From positions 1 through 5,308 of the forward strand of contig CAMEMA010000081.1 of the NCBI GenBank assembly GCA_945926705.1: a stretch of DNA of 5,308 nt, in the 5' to 3' direction. A program made the position numbers and the translations under genes. The notes beneath the pieces were generated by a model. It did not search any database, was not told the origin of the DNA, and was given only the letters and a program-made list of their open reading frames with translations. This DNA is from an uncultured Clostridia bacterium. GTDB taxonomy: Bacteria > Bacillota > Clostridia > Oscillospirales > Acutalibacteraceae. Shown here one piece after another: positions 1-5,308 of the stretch; position 1 is the stretch's first letter, and each line of letters begins with the position of its first letter.

Positions 1-2513
1 CAAAACACATAATAATAGATGATATATTTGCTTCTATAAACTATATGACTTGTTTAACTCATGGTGTAGGAGTTACGGATGATATTGACCATTTGGGAAA
101 TAGAAGGATACGTTCTGTAGGAGAGCTTCTTCAAAATCAAGTAAGAATAGGATTTTCAAGACTTGAAAGAGTGATAAGGGAGAGAATGACTCTTCAAGCT
201 CAGGACCTTGAAGTAATTACTCCTAATGCTCTTATCAATATCAGACCTATAGTTGCTTCAATAAAAGAGTTTTTTGGTTCATCACCACTTTCGCAGTTTA
301 TGGATCAAACGAACCCTCTTTCCGAGTTGACTCATAAACGCCGTTTGTCGGCTTTGGGTCCGGGAGGACTTTCAAGAGACCGTGCAGGATTTGAAGTTCG
401 TGACGTTCATTACAGTCATTATGGACGTATGTGCCCGATTGAAACCCCGGAAGGCCCGAATATAGGATTGATTTCTTACCTTTCGACTTTTGCAAGAGTG
501 AACGAATATGGATTTATAGAAGCACCGTTCAGAAAAGTTGATAAGGCAACGGGAAAGGTTACTTCTGAAGTAGTTTACATGACAGCTGACGAAGAAGATG
601 ATTATATAGTTGCGCAGGCAAATGAACCTTTAGATGAAGAGGGACATTTTGTTAATGCAAAAGTAAACGGAAGATACAGGGATCAATTCGTTGAAGTTGA
701 ACGTTCGCAACCGGATTATATGGATGTATCTCCTAAAATGGTAGTTTCTGTTGCAACTGCTATGATTCCTTTCCTTGAAAACGATGACGCAAACCGTGCA
801 TTGATGGGTTCAAACATGCAGAAACAAGCTGTTCCTCTCTTAAAAAGTGAAGCGCCCATAGTGGGAACAGGTATTGAATATCAAGCCGGAGTGGATTCAG
901 GAGTTTGTATTTTGGCTAAAGAAGATGGAGAAGTTTTAAGTGTAAGTGCGGATAAAATAGTTGTCAGATATAATTCAGGTAGAAACGAAAGATTCAATCT
1001 TATAAAATTTGCCCGTTCTAACCAAAGTACATGTGTAAATCAGGTTCCCATTGTTTCAGTAGGACAGAAGTTTGTTGCTGGAGAAGTTCTTGCAGATGGT
1101 CCTGCAACCGATAAAGGTGAGATAAGTCTTGGAAAGAATGCCTTAATTGGATTTATGACTTGGGAAGGATATAACTACGAAGACGCTGTATTAATAAGTG
1201 AAAAAATAGTAAGAGAAGATGTTTATACTTCTATTCATATAGAAGAGTATGAAATGGAATCTCGAGATACCAAACTTGGACCTGAAGAAATTACGCGAGA
1301 TATTCCGAATGTCAACGAAGATTTGCTGCGTGATTTGGATGAAGATGGAATTATAAGAGTGGGTGCTGAAGTTCGTGCGGGAGATATTCTGGTTGGAAAA
1401 GTAACTCCGAAAGGAGAAACAGAACTTACAGCAGAAGAAAGATTACTTAGAGCAATTTTTGGAGAAAAAGCAAGGGAAGTAAGAGATACTTCGCTTCGTG
1501 TTCCGCATGGTGAGTATGGAATTGTTGTTGACGTTAAAGTATTTACGCGTGAAAACAGTAAAGATGAACTTTCTCCGGGAGTAAATAAAGTTGTAAGATG
1601 TTATATTGCACAAAAGAGAAAAATTTCCGTAGGAGATAAGATGGCAGGGCGTCATGGTAATAAGGGTGTTGTATCTAGAATTCTTCCTGTTGAGGATATG
1701 CCATTTTTGCCCGATGGTACTCCGCTTGATATAGTTCTTAACCCGCTCGGCGTTCCTTCACGTATGAATATCGGTCAGGTTTTGGAAGTCCACTTGGGAT
1801 ATGCAGCTAAAGCGCTTGGTTGGAAGATTGCTACACCGGTATTTGACGGAGCTCATGAAGATGATATATTCCAATGTCTTAAAGATGCCGGGTACAGTGA
1901 AACAGGAAAGATGTGGCTTAAAGACGGTAGAACCGGAGAGTATTTTGATAACCCTGTAACTGTTGGATATATGTATTATCTTAAACTTCACCACTTGGTT
2001 GACGATAAAATTCATGCTCGTTCGACAGGTCCATACTCTCTTGTTACACAGCAACCTCTTGGAGGTAAAGCGCAGTTTGGTGGTCAACGTTTCGGAGAAA
2101 TGGAAGTTTGGGCTTTAGAAGCGTATGGAGCGGCGTATACATTGCAAGAAATTCTTACCGTTAAATCTGATGACGTTGTAGGTAGGGTAAAGACTTACGA
2201 AGCAATAGTTAAGGGTGAAAATATTCCTAAACCGGGAATTCCGGAATCTTTCAAAGTTCTTATAAAGGAATTGCAATCAATGGGACTTGATTTATCTATT
2301 CTTGACAAAGATAACAATGAAATAGACCTTAAGAGAGACTTTGATGAAGAAGAGGATACAGGTCTTACCATAGAAAAGGATATTCTTGGCCCTGAAGTAA
2401 TGACCAATGACAGCAAGGAAAGTTACGGAATAGAGGATTCCGAAGGAGAGAGCCTTGAAGATGACGATATGGATTCTAATTTTGATGAAGATATCGACGA
2501 CGAAGAATTTTAA
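1..2513 (+). CDS. rpoB: DNA-directed RNA polymerase subunit beta (5'-truncated)
   Basis: This is the C-terminal 836 residues of the beta subunit of bacterial RNA polymerase; the first complete codon is at base 3. The frame is open to the left edge, and codons before the first ATG (base 45) still align with beta (a KxxIIDDI stretch before [10 protein letters not shown]), so that ATG is not the start. By comparison with B. subtilis RpoB, about 370 residues are missing, which implies a full length near 1,200. In fragment numbering from base 3, I see the rifampicin region (92-118), the beta lobe, the GYNYED active-site motif (E393, D394), the flap with tip helix LLRAIFG (about 475-487), catalytic lysines in [11 protein letters not shown] (K546, K554), and the C-terminal clamp motif [20 protein letters not shown]. 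The large E. coli insertion near the flap is absent. After the usual end of E. coli beta comes an acidic tail of about 65 residues. Translation ends in tandem TAA TAA (2511-2516). rpoC follows after 92 bases, the standard order. The identification is essentially certain. Confidence 0.99.
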   Translation, partial: KHIIIDDIFASINYMTCLTHGVGVTDDIDHLGNRRIRSVGELLQNQVRIGFSRLERVIRERMTLQAQDLEVITPNALINIRPIVASIKEFFGSSPLSQFMDQTNPLSELTHKRRLSALGPGGLSRDRAGFEVRDVHYSHYGRMCPIETPEGPNIGLISYLSTFARVNEYGFIEAPFRKVDKATGKVTSEVVYMTADEEDDYIVAQANEPLDEEGHFVNAKVNGRYRDQFVEVERSQPDYMDVSPKMVVSVATAMIPFLENDDANRALMGSNMQKQAVPLLKSEAPIVGTGIEYQAGVDSGVCILAKEDGEVLSVSADKIVVRYNSGRNERFNLIKFARSNQSTCVNQVPIVSVGQKFVAGEVLADGPATDKGEISLGKNALIGFMTWEGYNYEDAVLISEKIVREDVYTSIHIEEYEMESRDTKLGPEEITRDIPNVNEDLLRDLDEDGIIRVGAEVRAGDILVGKVTPKGETELTAEERLLRAIFGEKAREVRDTSLRVPHGEYGIVVDVKVFTRENSKDELSPGVNKVVRCYIAQKRKISVGDKMAGRHGNKGVVSRILPVEDMPFLPDGTPLDIVLNPLGVPSRMNIGQVLEVHLGYAAKALGWKIATPVFDGAHEDDIFQCLKDAGYSETGKMWLKDGRTGEYFDNPVTVGYMYYLKLHHLVDDKIHARSTGPYSLVTQQPLGGKAQFGGQRFGEMEVWALEAYGAAYTLQEILTVKSDDVVGRVKTYEAIVKGENIPKPGIPESFKVLIKELQSMGLDLSILDKDNNEIDLKRDFDEEEDTGLTIEKDILGPEVMTNDSKESYGIEDSEGESLEDDDMDSNFDEDIDDEEF
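276..356 (+). other. rpoB: Rifampicin-resistance-determining region of rpoB (wild-type-like)
   Basis: This segment encodes beta cluster I, equivalent to E. coli residues 507-533, starting [11 protein letters not shown] and ending at SAL. It lines the rifampicin pocket next to the RNA exit path. The residues most often mutated in resistant strains are in the sensitive state: Q513, D516, H526 and S531 in E. coli numbering, read directly from the codons here. I572, just downstream, is also unchanged. Differences from E. coli are P for Q510, T for N518, L for I524 and L for I530. The last two are conservative. A change at 518 lies within the region where resistance mutations occur, so a mild effect cannot be excluded. 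The inference is rifampicin susceptibility at the target level. The upstream N-terminal cluster (around V146 in E. coli) is outside the window. Confidence 0.9.
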
Positions 2514-2519
2514 TAATAT

Positions 2520-2556
2520 CGAGAATGAGGTACCTTAAAAGGTATTCTCATTTTCG
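2520..2556 (+). terminator. rpoB-rpoC intergenic hairpin, possible weak terminator or RNA-processing site
   Basis: An inverted repeat lies four bases after the second of the tandem rpoB stops. The left arm, 2520-2535, pairs with the right arm, 2540-2556, to give 16 base pairs. Two pairs are G-U wobbles and one T is bulged (2545 or 2546). The loop is TAAA. The lower right arm contains TTTT (2551-2554), and a second run TTTTT follows at 2562-2566, so the upper stem could act as a Rho-independent terminator with a short, interrupted U-tract. Because rpoC is essential and normally cotranscribed with rpoB, full termination is unlikely. Partial attenuation, an RNase III-type cleavage site or an mRNA-stability element are the plausible roles. 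The pairing is seen in the sequence; the function is inferred. Confidence 0.55.
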
Positions 2557-2592
2557 TGGTGTTTTTAAAAATGCATGTTTATAATAAATCTT

Positions 2593-2598
2593 AAGGGG
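2593..2598 (+). promoter_or_regulatory. Ribosome binding site of rpoC
   Basis: AAGGGG lies seven bases upstream of the rpoC ATG, a good match and spacing for a Shine-Dalgarno site in a low-GC Gram-positive. It supports the start at 2606. An in-frame TAA at 2585-2587 also rules out any start further upstream, and no ATG, GTG or TTG lies in frame between that stop and 2606. It sits 36 bases downstream of the hairpin, so the folded stem would not directly cover it. Confidence 0.85.
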
Positions 2599-2605
2599 TT
2601 ACGGT

Positions 2606-5308
2606 ATGGATTTTAATATTTTTGAATCAATAAAGATAGGCTTAGCCTCTCCCGAAAAAATCAGAAGTTGGTCATACGGAGAAGTTAAAAAGCCCGAAAC
2701 CATAAACTACAGAACACTGAAACCGGAAACTGATGGTTTGTTTTGTGAGCGTATTTTTGGACCACAGAAAGACTGGGAATGTCACTGCGGAAAATATAAA
2801 AGAATAAGGTATAAAGGAAAAGTTTGTGATAGATGCGGAGTAGAGGTTACGAGATCAAAAGTTCGCCGTGAACGCATGGGTCACATTGAGCTTGCTGCAC
2901 CTGTATCTCATATTTGGTATTTTAAGGGTATTCCTTCAAGAATGGGTCTTGTTCTTGATATGTCTCCAAGAATGCTAGAAAAAGTTTTGTATTTTGCACT
3001 ATATGTTGTTATAGACTCGGGTAATGTGCGAGAACTTAATGATCAACAATTCTTGACCGAAAAAGAATACAGAGATATGCGTGAAAAATATGAAGATGAT
3101 TTCGAAGCCGGAATGGGAGCGGAGGCTATTAAGAAGCTTCTGAAAAAAATAGATTTGGAAAATCTTTCAAATGATATTAAAGAAGAACTTGTTACAGCGA
3201 GCGGTCAAAAGAAAATAAGATTGCTTAAACGACTTGAAGCGGTAGAAGCTTTTAGAATGTCCGGCAACCGTCCTGAATGGATGATTTTGGACGTTCTTCC
3301 GGTAATTCCACCGGATTTGCGCCCTATGGTTCAACTAGACGGAGGAAGATTTGCTACTTCTGATTTAAATGATTTGTACAGACGTGTAATAAACAGAAAT
3401 AATCGTCTTAAAAGGCTTATGGATTTGGGAGCCCCTGATATTATCATAAGAAACGAAAAAAGAATGCTTCAAGAGTCAGTTGATGCACTAATAGATAATG
3501 GACGTAGAGGCAGACCAGTTACCGGCCCAAATAATAGACCTTTAAAGTCTCTTTCAGACATGCTTAAGGGTAAACAGGGAAGATTCAGACAGAATTTGCT
3601 TGGAAAACGTGTCGATTATTCAGGAAGATCAGTTATAGTCGTAGGACCTGAACTGAAAATATATCAGTGTGGACTTCCGAAAGAAATGGCATTGGAATTG
3701 TTCAAACCTTTTGTTATGAAAAGACTTGTTGAAATTGGCGTAGTAAGCAATATAAAAGCGGCAAGAAAAGCTGTAGACAGATGCCGTCCGGAAGTTTGGG
3801 ATGCACTTGAAATAGTAATTAAAGGACATCCTGTTTTATTAAACCGCGCTCCTACTCTCCATAGACTTGGCATACAGGCATTTGAACCTGTTTTGGTTGA
3901 AGGTCGTGCGCTTAAATTGCATCCTCTTGTATGTTCTGCTTACAACGCCGACTTCGATGGAGACCAAATGGCTGTTCACGTTCCTCTTTCGGCAGAAGCT
4001 CAAGCTGAAGCAAGATTTTTAATGCTTTCATCGGGAAATCTTTTGAAACCTTCAGACGGACGCCCGGTAACAGTTCCAACGCAAGATATGGTTTTGGGTT
4101 CATATTATTTAACTTTAGATAAAACCGGAGAGCTCGGAGAAGGAAAAGTTTTCAGAGATTTCAATGAGGTTTTAATGGCTTATGATGCAAAAGATGTTGG
4201 ACTTCACGCAAGAATAAAAGTAAGACGAAATTTAAAAGGTAAAGTCAGGTTAATTGAAACAACCCCAGGAAGAATAATATTCAATCAATCTATACCGCAG
4301 GATTTGGGTTTTGTTGATCGTACCGATCCTGAAAAAGAAGCTGATTTGGAAATAGATTTCTTGGTGGGGAAAAAACAACTGGGAAATATAGTAGATGCTT
4401 GTATAAAAGTTCATGGTACTCAAATTACTTCAGAAATACTTGATAAAATTAAGGCACTGGGATATAAATATTCAACTAGAGGTGCAATAACAATAGCAGT
4501 AGGAGATGCAGTTATACCTCCAGCTAAAAAAGATATTTTGGCTGAAGCTGAAAAAGACATTGATTTGATTGTTAAAGATTTCAGACGCGGTCTTATTTCA
4601 AATAATGAAAGAAAAAGTCATACTCTTAAAATTTGGGAAAGAGCAACCGATGACGTTTCAAAGGCGTTGCAAGCAAATCTTGACAGATATAATCCTGTGT
4701 TTATGATGGCTGATTCCGGTGCTCGTGGTTCTATGAGTCAGATAAGACAGCTTGCCGGTATGCGCGGACTTATAGCCAATGCTTCGGGTACTACTATAGA
4801 AATTCCTATCAGAGGTAACTATCGTGAGGGTCTCAATATATTGGAATACTTTATTGCATCACGTGGTGCAAGAAAGGGTTCTGCGGATACAGCTTTGCGT
4901 ACAGCTGACTCCGGATACCTTACACGTCGCTTGGTTGACGTTTCTCAGGAAATTATTATCAGAGAAGATGACTGTGGTGCAGTTAAAGGTATTACCGTGT
5001 TTGAAATAAAGGATGGTAAAGAGTCAATCGAAAGCCTTGAAGAACGCTTGATAGGAAGATATTTGTGCTATGACTTTATTGATCCAAATACTAAAGAAGT
5101 TTTGGTTTCAAAAGATAAACTTATGGACCATCAAGATGCCGAAATTATAATTTCTCATGGAGTACAACGGATTGAAATTCGTTCAATTCTCAACTGTAAG
5201 TCTAAACAAGGTGTATGTAAAAAATGTTATGGTTCCAACCTTGCAAATGGCGCTCCGGTTGCAGTAGGTGAGGCGGTAGGAATAATTGCCGCACAGTCTA
5301 TAGGTGAG
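2606..5308 (+). CDS. rpoC: DNA-directed RNA polymerase subunit beta' (3'-truncated)
   Basis: These are the first 901 residues of beta', the subunit holding the catalytic magnesium. I translated the whole stretch and found no stop; the frame is open at the right edge. Firmicutes RpoC is usually near 1,200 residues, so about 300 are missing, including the trigger loop. The start is typical ([20 protein letters not shown]). In order: zinc ribbon with C59, C61, C74, C77; lid and rudder region with the clamp-helix coiled coil that binds sigma region 2 (about 250-300); [14 protein letters not shown] (407-420); the catalytic loop with D449, D451, D453; secondary-channel region; F-loop [11 protein letters not shown] (711-721); bridge helix (about 744-781); and the second zinc site with C790, C864, C871, C874. 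The window ends in the [14 protein letters not shown] motif just before the trigger loop. It is the downstream partner of rpoB in the same operon. Bridge-helix position 759 is Ser where E. coli and B. subtilis have Leu; otherwise all key residues are present. Confidence 0.99.
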   Translation, partial: MDFNIFESIKIGLASPEKIRSWSYGEVKKPETINYRTLKPETDGLFCERIFGPQKDWECHCGKYKRIRYKGKVCDRCGVEVTRSKVRRERMGHIELAAPVSHIWYFKGIPSRMGLVLDMSPRMLEKVLYFALYVVIDSGNVRELNDQQFLTEKEYRDMREKYEDDFEAGMGAEAIKKLLKKIDLENLSNDIKEELVTASGQKKIRLLKRLEAVEAFRMSGNRPEWMILDVLPVIPPDLRPMVQLDGGRFATSDLNDLYRRVINRNNRLKRLMDLGAPDIIIRNEKRMLQESVDALIDNGRRGRPVTGPNNRPLKSLSDMLKGKQGRFRQNLLGKRVDYSGRSVIVVGPELKIYQCGLPKEMALELFKPFVMKRLVEIGVVSNIKAARKAVDRCRPEVWDALEIVIKGHPVLLNRAPTLHRLGIQAFEPVLVEGRALKLHPLVCSAYNADFDGDQMAVHVPLSAEAQAEARFLMLSSGNLLKPSDGRPVTVPTQDMVLGSYYLTLDKTGELGEGKVFRDFNEVLMAYDAKDVGLHARIKVRRNLKGKVRLIETTPGRIIFNQSIPQDLGFVDRTDPEKEADLEIDFLVGKKQLGNIVDACIKVHGTQITSEILDKIKALGYKYSTRGAITIAVGDAVIPPAKKDILAEAEKDIDLIVKDFRRGLISNNERKSHTLKIWERATDDVSKALQANLDRYNPVFMMADSGARGSMSQIRQLAGMRGLIANASGTTIEIPIRGNYREGLNILEYFIASRGARKGSADTALRTADSGYLTRRLVDVSQEIIIREDDCGAVKGITVFEIKDGKESIESLEERLIGRYLCYDFIDPNTKEVLVSKDKLMDHQDAEIIISHGVQRIEIRSILNCKSKQGVCKKCYGSNLANGAPVAVGEAVGIIAAQSIGE
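3944..3970 (+). other. rpoC: Catalytic magnesium-binding motif NADFDGDQM of beta'
   Basis: These nine codons encode the near-universal active-site loop of multisubunit RNA polymerases. The three aspartates, residues 449, 451 and 453 here (460, 462, 464 in E. coli), coordinate the magnesium ion used for nucleotide addition and for RNA cleavage. All are intact, so the subunit is expected to be catalytically competent. Confidence 0.97.
4835..4948 (+). other. rpoC: Bridge helix of beta'
   Basis: This segment encodes the long helix that spans the main cleft and works with the trigger loop during translocation, equivalent to about E. coli 768-805. The C-terminal half ([14 protein letters not shown]) is fully conserved. 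The N-terminal half reads [17 protein letters not shown]; compared with E. coli FISTHGARKGLADTALK it has A for S775, S for T776, R for H777 and S for L783. This half neighbours the F-loop and the site bound by some bridge-helix inhibitors. Confidence 0.9.

Noticed and set aside
45..47. ATG at 45 as the start of rpoB
   Set aside because: The frame stays open to base 3 and the upstream codons match beta sequence leading into [10 protein letters not shown], so this Met is internal and the gene is cut by the window edge.
298..495. Short minus-strand open stretches inside rpoB (also 1443-1655 and 2195-2416)
   Set aside because: They are antisense to highly conserved rpoB codons and show no recognisable protein features.
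1758..2087. 109-codon open stretch on the minus strand
   Set aside because: It lies wholly antisense to conserved rpoB, resembles no family I know, and is explained by codon bias of the real gene on the other strand.
2562..2571. TTTTTAAAAA palindrome as an operator
   Set aside because: It is a simple AT-rich palindrome expected by chance in this base composition; it matches no operator I can name.
3629..4103. Minus-strand open stretches inside rpoC (3629-3829, 3664-3873, 3912-4103)
   Set aside because: They are antisense to the most conserved part of beta', including the catalytic loop, and two overlap each other in different frames.
4366..4376. GGGGAAAAAAC run in rpoC as a programmed frameshift or sequencing error site
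   Set aside because: It does not fit the X XXY YYZ slippery pattern in the rpoC frame, and the reading frame continues with conserved beta' sequence on both sides, so there is no sign of a shift or an indel.
4824..5009. 61-codon plus-strand open stretch
   Set aside because: It is out of frame within rpoC over the bridge helix region; the rpoC frame is uninterrupted and conserved there.
1..5308. A new defence, mobile or biosynthetic system
   Set aside because: The entire window is accounted for by rpoB, a 92-base spacer and rpoC; no repeats, insertion ends or unknown genes are present.

Overview
This is a core housekeeping window from a low-GC bacterium. It covers the junction of the two genes for the large catalytic subunits of RNA polymerase. 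Both genes are on the + strand in the conserved order rpoB then rpoC, and both run off the window: rpoB lacks its 5' end and rpoC lacks its 3' end. I found no mobile element, CRISPR array, tRNA, rRNA or accessory gene, and nothing I would call a new biological system.

The organism is most likely a member of Bacillota, class Clostridia. The DNA is AT-rich (GC in the high 30s percent by rough eye count) and uses ATA and AGA codons freely. The rpoB fragment lacks the large insertion that E. coli beta carries near the flap and ends in a long acidic tail, as many Firmicutes RpoB proteins do. The rpoC F-loop reads [11 protein letters not shown], unlike the NFTQLAGMRG I recall for Bacillus, and the N-terminal zinc ribbon follows the Gram-positive pattern. 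Genus and species cannot be decided by reading alone.

Layout: positions 1-2513 hold the C-terminal two thirds of rpoB, from just before the rifampicin-resistance region through the beta lobe, flap, catalytic core and clamp to an acidic tail and tandem TAA stops. Positions 2514-2605 are a 92-base spacer with a strong 16-bp hairpin, a short T-run, an isolated TATAAT hexamer and a clear Shine-Dalgarno site. Positions 2606-5308 hold the first 901 codons of rpoC, from the start codon to just before the trigger loop. No in-frame stop or frameshift was found in either gene.

The products act together. Beta and beta' form the two pincers of the polymerase, and beta' supplies the NADFDGDQM triad that holds the catalytic magnesium. 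Beta supplies active-site lysines, the flap tip that contacts sigma region 4, and the rifampicin pocket. The most noteworthy items are the intergenic hairpin, a few substitutions at the N-terminal half of the beta' bridge helix, and the strongly acidic beta tail.
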